From Massariosphaeria phaeospora (taxonomy: Eukaryota > Ascomycota > Dothideomycetes > Pleosporales): 64,000 nucleotides of DNA. This document shows, one piece after another, positions 54,710 through 64,000 of this stretch. The notes under the pieces are model-generated. The model saw only the letters and a program-made list of their open reading frames with translations. It had not been told where the DNA came from and did no database searches. Location: NCBI GenBank assembly GCA_011032825.1, contig JAADJZ010000009.1:186001-250000 (forward strand). Reading direction: 5' to 3'. Position 1 is the first letter of the stretch, and each line of letters begins with the position of its first letter. The position numbers were made by a program, and so were the translations under genes.

Positions 54710-56374
54710 ATGGCCGCAACCGCGCCTCCACAGCATACCATTACTAGTCTGCCTGCGATGGGCCTCAATGCCTCGACTATCGGCGATCGGATCTCCGACG
54801 CGGCTGTCAGTATTGCGGGCTTACCAGTGAGCCTAGTCCCACTATACAAAGTGCTGCACGGTATCATCTTGAAGAATCACGAGGTCGACATCGGCGGGAT
54901 TACCGAGAGAGCGATTCTCTTGTTTGGCTGCCTTGCGGGCCTCAAGTTCATCTACGACTATGTGGCACCCAGCCTGAAGCAGCACCACACCAAGAGCATC
55001 ACGCTGCCCGTCGAGTTGACGATTGCCCAGGACGTGCAAGCTTGGCTCGCACGCGAGACCAAAGGCACTGCCAAGCAGCACCTGAAGCTGGCGCCGGCTG
55101 GCTCGACATACGACCGCGAGACGGGCCAGAGGAAGTTCCGCGAGGAAATGCGCACGGCGATCAAGTCGGGTTGGTTCTGGTTTGGCTGGACGCCGCTGCA
55201 CTTTGAACTGGTGCGCAAAACCATCTCGCGCAGTGAACTCCAGGAGCTGCATGGTAACGCGCGCCCGTCTGGCGACGAGGTCCGCGTGTCGACGCTGCCG
55301 TTTGCCGGTAACGTGCTACAAGTCTTTATGGAGCATGTCAAGACGAAGAAGCTCGTCGATCTATCTATGACGACGCAGTTTGGCCTGCGCCCCGATCCGA
55401 ACGACATGTACTCATCGCGTAGTGTTGGCCCCCGGTGGGCGTCGGAGCAGAAGCAGTCGCGCGCGCTATCGACCATTGATATGGACGAAAACATCAAGGC
55501 ATCGCTCGTCGCCGACATCCAGAACTTCCTGGAGCCCAGCCGCCCGCAGTGGTATGCCAACCGCGGGATCCCGTACCGCCGCGGGTTCCTGTTCCACGGC
55601 CCGCCGGGTACGGGCAAGACCAGCTTCGCCTTTGCGCTGGCCGGCCATCTGAAACGCTCGCTCTTCTCTGCCAGCATGAACGAGTTCCAGAGCGAGGCGG
55701 ACATGAAGCGGCTATTTGCGTTCCCGGGGCGCGGCGACATCCTGCTGCTCGAGGATATCGACTCGGCAGGCATCAAGCGCGAAGCTATGAAGCAGGAGAA
55801 AAGGCAGACTCCGGCTCACGACGGCCTCGAAGGCCAGTCTCAACAGACTGGTATTTCACTGTCGGGCCTCCTGAATGCCGTCGACCAGTCCATCCACGAG
55901 GGCGTCATTCTGATCATGACAACCAACTCGCCTGAGTCGCTCGACAAAGCGCTCATCCGCCCTGGCCGTATCGACCAGCAGTATCTGTTTGGCAATGTGG
56001 ACCAGGCGGTCGCGAAGTCGGTCTTTACGCGTATGTACCAGGACGACACGGCGCCCGAGGGGCAGAGGATCTCTCCTGCCATCGAGCAGCTGGCAACTAA
56101 GTTTGCAGCGCAGATTCCTCACGGCCACGTCACGCCGGCGGAGATCCAGGCCTTCTTGACGGTGTGTGCGGACGCCGACACGGCGGTGCGAGACGTTGGG
56201 CAGTGGGTCAAAGATGTGGTTGAGGCAAAGCGTGCTGGACGCAACATTGTTGGCGCCGAGGGTTTCCATATGGGAGAGGGAGACTCGTCGACTGCGGTCG
56301 ACGACGACGACGGGGAGAAGTATGTGGAGTGCAGCGAGTGGAGTGATGAGTCTTCTAAAGGCTCTGATGTGTAA
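54710..56374 (+). CDS. BCS1-type AAA ATPase
   Basis: A single-exon 554-aa protein. An N-terminal membrane segment (ERAILLFGCLAGLKFIYDY, about residues 63-84) is followed by the BCS1-specific N domain (WFWFGWTPLHFELVRKTISR), then the AAA module: Walker A GPPGTGKTSF at about 296-305, Walker B ILLLEDID at about 343-350, sensor region LIMTTNSPESLDKALIRPGR with the arginine-finger block RPGRIDQQYLFG. Yeast Bcs1 inserts the Rieske protein into complex III at the mitochondrial inner membrane. Filamentous fungi have many diverged paralogs of unknown role, and the insert KREAMKQEKRQTPAHDG in the AAA core and the acidic tail place this among them. ATG 54710 was chosen for its family-like start; 54575 is an alternative. 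Confidence 0.9.
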   Translation: MAATAPPQHTITSLPAMGLNASTIGDRISDAAVSIAGLPVSLVPLYKVLHGIILKNHEVDIGGITERAILLFGCLAGLKFIYDYVAPSLKQHHTKSITLPVELTIAQDVQAWLARETKGTAKQHLKLAPAGSTYDRETGQRKFREEMRTAIKSGWFWFGWTPLHFELVRKTISRSELQELHGNARPSGDEVRVSTLPFAGNVLQVFMEHVKTKKLVDLSMTTQFGLRPDPNDMYSSRSVGPRWASEQKQSRALSTIDMDENIKASLVADIQNFLEPSRPQWYANRGIPYRRGFLFHGPPGTGKTSFAFALAGHLKRSLFSASMNEFQSEADMKRLFAFPGRGDILLLEDIDSAGIKREAMKQEKRQTPAHDGLEGQSQQTGISLSGLLNAVDQSIHEGVILIMTTNSPESLDKALIRPGRIDQQYLFGNVDQAVAKSVFTRMYQDDTAPEGQRISPAIEQLATKFAAQIPHGHVTPAEIQAFLTVCADADTAVRDVGQWVKDVVEAKRAGRNIVGAEGFHMGEGDSSTAVDDDDGEKYVECSEWSDESSKGSDV

Positions 56375-56641
56375 GAAGTTTTGTCTAGCCAATCAATCGC
56401 GAGCAGTCTTAACCTAATCTGTAGTAGAGTAATTATCAATAGCTACCTTTGTTCTGAAGAAATCATATACGATCATAGATGAGGGTGTTAATTATAGTAG
56501 GTCTGAAGAGAGATACTTGGCTAATGAGCAGCCTAGGAATATAGATACTGTGGTGTCAGCGGGACAAGATCATGTGACTGTGGTGAAATCTCTCACGTGA
56601 TGTACGCACCTGCCTGTCCGAACCCTCTATCATACCCCCCC

Positions 56642-59600
56642 TCAATCGCTATCCCGATCCGGCTCCTCGCTCCCTTCACTATGCCACAACCCGCTGCTAT
56701 CCTCCCCTCCACCCCCCTCATCTCCGTCATCAGTCCCAATCTCCATATCATCCTGCTCTCCACCATCCTTTTCAAAAATCGCCAAAATGGCCTTATTCCG
56801 ACACGCCGCCGCAACGTCCAGCGCCCACCTCTTCTCCGCATCCTCATCCTTCGGATCGCACCCCTTTCCCACCAGCACCTTAAACCACTGCACGCGGCGC
56901 CTCGCTCTGCCCGCTGCCACGACATGCAACACGCCCCTACCGCGCCCATCGCGGGCACCCAGCTGCGCGCCCGCAGCCTCGAACAGCGCCAGCGCGGCCG
57001 CGAGCCGCACGTTCTCGGCGCGAGGCGACCGCGGCACCCACACGTGAGCCGGCGCGGGCAACGTCTTGACGAGGTTGAAGAGCGGGGGCTCGCCGCGGGC
57101 GTTGCGCGCGTTGATGTCGACGCCGCAGCGCATGAGCGTTTGCGCGAGAGCGCGGACTGGTGCGCTGCCCAGGACGCGGTACGCGAGGATGTGCAGTGCA
57201 GAGTGGCCGGCGGCGTCGACGGCGAAGGGGTCGGCGCCCGCGGTTAGCAGGGCGTCGGCGGGCGCGGTGTCGCAGTGCAGGACGGCGTGGCGGAGGGCGG
57301 CGTGCAGGGGCGTTCTGCCGTGGATGTCGGCTTGGTTGATGAGGGCTGGGTACGCATTTGCCAGACGGGTGAGGGTGACGATGCTGCGGCGGCAGTCGTC
57401 AGGTCTGTGGGCGTAGTCGCTGCTGGCATGGAGAAGGTGGTGGAGTATGTTGCGGCCGGCGTTGTCTCTAGCCAGGGGATCTGCTCCGCGAGCAAATGCA
57501 TGGTCGAGGAAAGAGGGCGCTGTGGTGGTGGCTTCGCACTCATCTAATTCTTCTCGGTGCTCGATCGTGAACAGCGCATGGATAGGCGCGTCGAGGCTGT
57601 AGGAGTTGTAGCATGCGACATGCAGGATGGTGAGGCCGTTTGCGTCGCGACGATTCGGATCGAAGCCGGGCATCTGCAGCATGGGATACACAAGACCACC
57701 TTCTTGTATGAGGGCGTGCAGCACCGTCGAGTCTTCGAATTCAGACTCAGCGCTGCTTTTGCCTACCAGCAGTGCCCCATGCTCGATGTCAACGTGCTCA
57801 ACATGCTTACCACCTGTATAGTGGTCATTCTTCCTCTTAAACGGTGCGTACGGATCAGCGCCGTGCGCCAGAAGTGTTTCAACTAGGCGCGTGTACACTC
57901 GCTGTAGCTCCTTTGGGTCGTGGGAGTCGCGGCGGTCTGTCTTGTAGCGAGCTGCTGCTACATACAACATATACTCCTCGTAAAGGTGCTCTGTGCAAGG
58001 CTCGACCGTCGAGCATCGTTCCCGCCGCATATTCGAATCTACTCCTGAAGCGAGCAGTGCCTGGACCAAATCCATCTTCTTCGCATTGATAGCCTGGAAC
58101 ATCACATCGGCTTTTGGAACAGCGCCATTGTCCACCAAGAGCTGGACTAGAGCCATATCATGTATGGCGCGCGCAAGACAGCTAGTACCATCTTCGTCAA
58201 CAGCGTTGACGTCAGCACCACAGGCTATCAGCGCCCTAGCAGCGTCTTTCTGGAATAGATGCCCAGCCCGGTCTGGGCGAATTGCCACATGCAATGGAGT
58301 TTCGCCGTACTCATCCCTGACGTTCACATCTGCGCCATGCGAGACGAGATATGGCAGAGCAAGGGCAACATGCCACCACTGATGCCCTTGGGCGACGAAA
58401 TGCAGGACTGCATCTGGCTGCCGTCCATTGACATCGACGTGGAACTTTTCAACAAGCAGACGCACAACCTGCATATTCGGGTGGGTGCGATGCACTGCCG
58501 TGAAGAGTAGGGAGGTGTGGTACACCTGCGATTCATCCTCATGCGGAACGATCTTTTCCTTGTCAAATGCGTGGCACTTCCCATCTTCTAGCTCACGAGA
58601 CATCTCGTGGGTTCCAATCTTATCTAACAGAACATCGAAACCGTTCGCGACCAGGATCCGCAGAGTTACTAGCATGTGGTCGGCTTCATCTCCATAGTCA
58701 TATTCATCTTCCTCATCCTCTTCCACGCTGAGATCGGCGCTTGCGGTGTGAAGACGTTCCACTGTGTCGTACTGCCGCTGTTGTAGTAGTCCCTCTGTGG
58801 TGTACGACTGCCCTTCTTGTCGTTCCAAAACGGAGCCCGTGTAATTGTTGAGAACTCCGTAATCCAATGGCGACTTTGGGCGACTCTCTTCGGCTGCCGA
58901 CTCACCGAAAGCGATACGTCTGTCCAGATACGCATTGACAGCAGCAGACCAGCGCTCCCGCGCGCGCATCAGGCAGGTCAACGTGTACGCATGTGCTGCG
59001 TCCTCGCCTTCGACACCACCAGAAACCCAGCCAGCCTGGATGATCTCATCGACACGTGAGGCGTCACATCCGCTATCCACCAACATGTCCACGATCTCCT
59101 CCAGCCGCTGTGTCTGAATATCGTCGGACTGCATGGCTAATCGAAACTGATCGTCGATGGTAAGCCCGCTCGCGAAACCATTGCTGTCGGTGTATGCAGT
59201 GGGCCGGGGCAGATGCCACATTTTCTCTTCGTCTTCGAACGTGGCGACGGCGTCGAAAAGATGGTGGTGAGTTGCATCGGCTCTAGCGTCGAGAAGAAGC
59301 CGGACTGTTTCTGGCATCCCGTATCGGCACGCATAGTATAACGGTGTATGGCCCCTCTCGTCAGGGGCATCGATTGCTTCCTTTTGCCTCGATGTGAGGA
59401 TTTCTAGAAGGAACCCTACGGTGTTGCATTGCCTCGCACGCACCGCTAAATGCAACGGCGACAAGCCTTCCACTGAAATTGCAGTAGGATCAGACCAGCG
59501 GCGAGCAGCCTCAGCACGTAGTCTATCGATACCGTGACAGCGAAATGCAGCGCCGTAAGGCCGTGGTTATCTTCCTGGTCGACGTTTCTAGTCTCGGCGA

Positions 59601-62600
59601 GAACCAAGTCCCAGCAGCCGGTGTTCTCGCCAGGTTGTGAAGCCGCTAGTACGTGGAGTGCCGTCCTTCCCTGGTAGTTGCCTTGATTCGGGTCAACACC
59701 CAACTCCAAAAGCTGCCTCCAGAGTCCGTCGAGCTGTGACTTTTGTTTAGACGGGACGAGACTTCGTGGATGAGGGTGTTTCCGCTGTAGTCAAGAGCCT
59801 GAATGTCGATCCCTGAATCCAATAGAATTTTAAAGCACTGATCACCACCGGTATGACCCGCTACCGCTTGATGAAGTATCGTTCTCCCTTTGTCATCGCG
59901 TGCATTGGTACCGGCCCCTTTCTCTAGTAGCCATTCGACGATCTGGTTGGAGTGCCGTCTATCACTCACAACTTTAGAGAGAAGAGTCATCCCGGTTTTG
60001 GTTCTCGCGTTGATGCCCGCGCTGGCATTGAGAAAGATATCTACCGCGTCGATCGGTATCTGACGGGGGTCCATGGCCAGCAGCGGGGTCTCGCCGGCGC
60101 AGTTTTGCTCATGGGAATCTGCTCCCGCTGCGAGCAAGGCTTGCAGAAGCGAAGTTTCGACAGGTCCTTTTTGTGTGAGCATTGAATGAATCGGACCTTT
60201 TCCCTTTTTGTCTTTAATCGTGAGATCTGGAGCATAATCTAGGAGCTTAATGCCAGAATTTCACCTTAGCATATAGAGCAAAGGAGAGCGCCCATCTTTT
60301 ACACAGATCTTGTTGATATCGGCATGTCCCTCCTCCACCAGGAGGCTCAGGCTGTCGTTTGACACGACAATGTGCAGTGGAGCAATTCCATCATCATTGA
60401 TAGCATTTGCGTCGGCGCCCGCGCGGAGCAGTAGACGAACCAAAACCGGATTGTCAACCACAGCATGCAAGGCAGTTTCTCCGTGGATTATGTGTCTCCG
60501 CACGTCGGCCCCGTTTCGGATGAGCAGAGAGATCATATCTTGCCAATCCTCAACGCTCCGATCACGACGCCCTGACTTGCATAAAGCGTAGAGAGCTGTA
60601 AATCCTCCAGCAAGGTCGCAGTCTCTCCACCGAAGTCCCCAGCGGCGACGAATCCCACCCATACCGCCGACAAACTCGTCGGCCATGCCCTCGGAAAGGA
60701 TTTACGGATCTGCCCCGGCCTCAATCAGAACATTGACTGTATCTCGAGAAGCTACACGACAAGCAGTGAAGAGAGCGGTATCTCCGTGGACCTTGGCATT
60801 GACATTAACACCTGGAAGCTAGAGAAGGCGGCTAACCAGCTTGGTACGGCCTTCCTCGGCGGACCACACTAGCGCACGGTGAACAGTGTAGATATCGGTC
60901 AGAAACGGGATAAAAACGTCGAGCGCTTCTAGGTGACCACGGTGACATACATGCTAGACGTCAATTAGTTTGAAACAACTATACGCAGTTGACGTGAAAC
61001 TCACCATCAAAGGGGTACGCCCCGCTTCGCGAGCACTGGTACCACACCGTCTGCGCGCATCTTCACGCGTCCGCTTAGTAAGAGGATCAACCCCAGCTTC
61101 TAGCAAGGCGCGTATAGCATCCAAGTGGTTTTCCCGGACTGCCTCATGTAAAGGTTTTAACCCCGTGTCCCCCTCAACAGCATCAGGATCAACGCCAGTC
61201 TGAGCTAAGAGCCGAATGATGTCGCCATGGCCGTAGGCTGCGGCCCACCAAAGGGGCGTCCAGCCCTTCGCGTCCCCTACGTGTAAGCTGGCATCGGCTT
61301 TGTCGACCAGGACCCGTGCGTATTCGGTTAGCCCGTATCGAGCAGCAATGTGTAGTAGAGTTATCCCCTTTCTGCGTCTGCGAATTTCTGTCCAATGGAT
61401 CTTGAGCCAGGATTTCCTGTGCAGCGCGCTCCCGAGGAACTGGTTTATAGCGCCGTTGATCTCCGTCTGTGGGTACCCACCTGCAGTGGACCGGGTAACA
61501 TGGACGTGCCAATTCGCGGCCGCGTATGCAAAGAACGGGTATTTGAGCCGGAGTTGGCGTTCTTCTCTTCTAGTCTTGGGCGACTTGGGGGAAATCCAGG
61601 GGTTAGAAGGCTCATAATCCGAGTCTGAGTCGTCATCGCAGCTCTTATCAACGCTGGCAGGAGTAGGATGGCTAGATCGTAGGTATACCAAACAAGCAAG
61701 CGCAAGTCGACCGTGGGTTGGACCGAAGCGCAGAATGGGATATCCGCCATCGCCCTCGAGGCGAGTCACACATTTGAGATACTCAGTGAACGAATGATGG
61801 ATAACGGAGATTGTCTCGTCCGGGAGAATCTCAAGTAGAGGTCCAGCCGCGGCTCGCACTAGGTCCTTCATTGCCTTTAGGTCGCGCTCAATGTGGGACT
61901 GGCAGGTGGAATTTAGCATCTCGGCAAGTTCCAGAAGGCGTAGTGGACGTGTCGCATGTGTTGCCCATTGCAGTATGAGTAGTTGGATGTCATCTGGCAC
62001 ACCAGATCTCCGAGCGTGCTTCTGGAGCAGCGTTGTGTACATATCATGCAAGTCTGCAGGCAGCTTCTGCAAGATTTCGGGGATGCGCGTAAATGCTCCA
62101 GGCTCGAGGAAAGCGTCCATAGCTAGCTTAGCATAGAGAAAGAGGCCGTTCGCATTGCTAGGCACGGTATCCCGGATTGACTTTCGGTCTTCATCCGAAA
62201 TGGAAGACGACTGTAAGGTATGTTCCACGTAGCTTATGATATCCCTGTCCACCATCTTCTCCTCAAGGCGGATGTGTAGCGTTTTCGCATTCCTCAAAGG
62301 CTCTTCAACGCTGGGGACCGGACGACTCGTGATCAGTACCTTGAATTTGCTAGGCTTCCATCGACCGAGGGATTCCAATGATGAGAGAAATACCTCGTTT
62401 CCTTAATCCATTTCATCAAGCGCATCGGCAACGCAGAAGACTTTACCCGGAAGACCATCAAACGCGTGACGAAGATTATCCCACCAGTCTTCCATTGATA
62501 TGCGGGTGATGGTCCTTTCATTGTAGATCAGGTTCTTGAACTTTTCTTGCAGCGGCGCGCTGTACTGCAGAATCTGATCCGTCCAATCACGAAGCAAGGC

Positions 62601-62953
62601 CGCTGGCTCGTGGTTGGCGTCAATTATATGCCGGAAGAAGAAGTACAAGACCGGCGCTCCAAGATTAGATCTGGTCAGTTCTTCGACCAGGTGTGCTGCA
62701 ACGACCGATTTACCAGAGCCTGGGATCCCTTTGATCCATAGCATTCCATCATCATCGCTCTGCAACCAGTCGCGATATGTGGTACTCGAAGTAAGCCATG
62801 TCACTGTTCCGGTCACGCGTGAGGCTAGATGTTTGCGGTACTCCCCGCTGTCGAGCGAGACTGCGGAAGAATCTGCTCCGAATTGTAATTGCTAATGTCT
62901 TCATGACCAATCATTATAGCGTCGTCGCTTGTGCTGCTGGTGTGTGATGCCAT
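56642..62953 (-). pseudogene. Giant NACHT-ankyrin (NLR-like) gene, multiply disrupted
   Basis: Conceptually a roughly 2,000-aa STAND/NLR-type protein, the fungal class linked to non-self recognition. The N-terminus (MASHTSSTSDDAIMIG) shifts frame before DSGEYRKHLASR. The NACHT has Walker A GIPGSGKSV and Walker B VFCVADALDEMD. Then come a winged/helical region and many ankyrin repeats (for example GITLLHIAARYGLTEYARVL, GLKPLHEAVRENHLDAIRAL, HSALHILAYRVLGSAPVRAL) down to TGA at 56642. Stops in the conserved frame: TAA 62405-62403 right after the Walker B, TAG 60821-60819, TAA 60704-60702, TGA 60263-60261. Frameshifts lie near 62860, 59735 and 59495. One intron (GTGAGT near 61005, acceptor near 60961) is still visible. 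The largest open piece is 943 codons of ankyrin repeats. Confidence 0.88.
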
Positions 62954-63766
62954 TGCGGAAGTGCGCGAAGGAAGGGAATGTAGTCCGTGTATGACTATTG
63001 ACGCTCACAGTTCCTGTAACTAGATGCCAGCAAGGTGGTGTGGCGTGAGTATGGGAGAGCCGGCGATCCTTCTTGAACAGGCAGCAGCCTGCTTCCAGGT
63101 GATGGACTGTGTCTGTGGAACAGAGCGTAAGCTGTAAGCAGACTAGAGCAGGGAGTCACCAAATCCAAGAAATATCTTAGACGCTATATCGTGTTTCGTG
63201 TTGAGCCTCCCCGCAACGTGCCTCGTTGGCGATGGTGAAAAAGAGAGGAAATAGGTGTGTGTGTAAAGCGAGAGGGCTTTATAGGATTCAGTCGTCTTGT
63301 AGGTCAGTGAACCCGTGGTTCCGGTACCGTGGCACGCTCTGCGGAACGGACCACTCAGCGCACTCTGAAGACGAATAAAGCTCCTCGCAGGAGGAGACGA
63401 AAGCCTCTTCATCTATGTGCGTGGGGAAGATGCGTGGACGATGTGCCGTCGGGTGAGGGGGTGGCGGTACTTGAGAAGGCGCGACTCCCATATTTTCTTG
63501 GCACAATGCCCCACCAATCAAAGACAGTCTTTTACTACATCAATTAAAATCTTCAATTCAAACGGGAGCGCAAGTGTGCCTGCGTCGAAAGAATGCATTA
63601 TTAACGATAGCTAGAGCATATCTTACAACAAGGTACCGCCCGCCGTACCAATGAAAGATAGGTGTCTTGGTCAAAACACTAAGCAAGAGCAAAATCTAGG
63701 GGTATGTGTACAATACGGAAGCCTTACATGGACAAAATAAATGACAACACACTTCATACACATCGC
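62954..63766. other. Intergenic region
   Basis: 5' side of the NACHT-ankyrin relic and 3' flank of the last gene. A GTGTGTGT tract lies near 63254-63263. Nothing else was recognised. Confidence 0.4.
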
Positions 63767-64000
63767 TTAGTTTGTCACGGCAGCATCTTCACTGCTGTTA
63801 TCCCCGTGACCGTGGGCCTGCTTGTTATTGATCGGCGCACCCGTGATGCTCTCACCACCCATATCCCAATCGTTGGCAAGGTCTTCGAGCGTGCGGCGCT
63901 TCGTCTCGGGGATGAGCAGCGTTGTGAAGATACCGGCAAACATGAATGCAGAGAAGATCTGCATGACGTGGTTGAGCCAGGGGCTGGCACCAACTCCTGT
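63767..64000 (-). CDS. C-terminal end of an MFS transporter (phosphate-permease-like), partial
   Basis: The gene enters from beyond the window's right edge; only the last 77 codons are here. The last membrane helix (HVMQIFSAFMFAGIFTTLL) is followed by LIPETKRRTLEDLANDWDMG, the PETK-type motif ending MFS permeases. The LIPET-RTLEDL form and the acidic/His tail resemble PHO84-like phosphate permeases more than sugar porters, but the piece is short. TGA stop at 63769-63767. Confidence 0.7.
   Translation of the reverse strand, partial: TGVGASPWLNHVMQIFSAFMFAGIFTTLLIPETKRRTLEDLANDWDMGGESITGAPINNKQAHGHGDNSSEDAAVTN

Noticed and set aside
56642..62953. Reading the NACHT-ankyrin region as one intact gene with many introns
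   Set aside because: The stops lie inside conserved stretches whose flanks need no missing or extra residues, so introns there would delete conserved repeats; only one convincing intron was found.

Overview
The window is nuclear DNA of a filamentous ascomycete (Pezizomycotina). The evidence is short GT-AG introns (about 40-130 nt) that split conserved reading frames, two-sided gene packing with 0.3-2 kb gaps, and fungus-typical families: a Zn2Cys6 regulator, an AA9 LPMO, a PL1 pectate lyase, a rhodopsin-like SAT4 protein and a NACHT-ankyrin protein. The plant-cell-wall enzymes suggest a plant-associated or saprotrophic species; a Dothideomycete is a guess and the species cannot be named.

Layout. 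1-2.7 kb is a stop-ridden repeat whose minus strand still encodes a chromodomain. 4.2-19.7 kb is a healthy housekeeping block: Zn2Cys6 regulator, chorismate synthase, Sec14-like/RhoGAP protein, TCF25/Rqc1-like protein, mitochondrial PP2C phosphatase and a sugar-type MFS transporter. 20-32 kb is a decaying accessory island: a truncated short-chain dehydrogenase beside an LTR-like sequence, an intact FAD monooxygenase, an intact P450, an intact thioesterase-like protein, a BBE-type FAD oxidoreductase with three lesions, and a reducing-type polyketide synthase cut down to a KS domain plus scraps. Together these look like a secondary-metabolite cluster that has lost its core enzyme. 32-34 kb holds a small unknown gene with an in-frame amber codon and an EXPERA/EBP-like gene with a frameshift pair. 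34-45.4 kb returns to ordinary genes: ankyrin protein, CDC123-like protein, sphingolipid delta-4 desaturase, an unknown multi-pass membrane protein, a Cys-rich single-pass cell-surface protein, an unknown coiled-coil protein and an AA9 LPMO. 46-48.2 kb carries two tandem diverged copies of an unrecognised family, each with a reading-frame defect. 49-56.4 kb carries a pectate lyase, a rhodopsin-like membrane protein with a 20-nt microexon and a BCS1-type AAA ATPase. 56.6-63 kb is one very large NACHT-ankyrin gene broken by at least four stop codons and several frameshifts. The window ends inside the 3' end of a phosphate-transporter-like MFS gene.

The intact genes are mostly independent housekeeping functions. 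The main theme is contrast: intact core genes next to islands where PKS, BBE oxidase, NLR and other accessory genes have decayed. Exon limits were set by hand from splice motifs and preservation of the conserved frame; no database search was possible, so family names rest on motif recognition.
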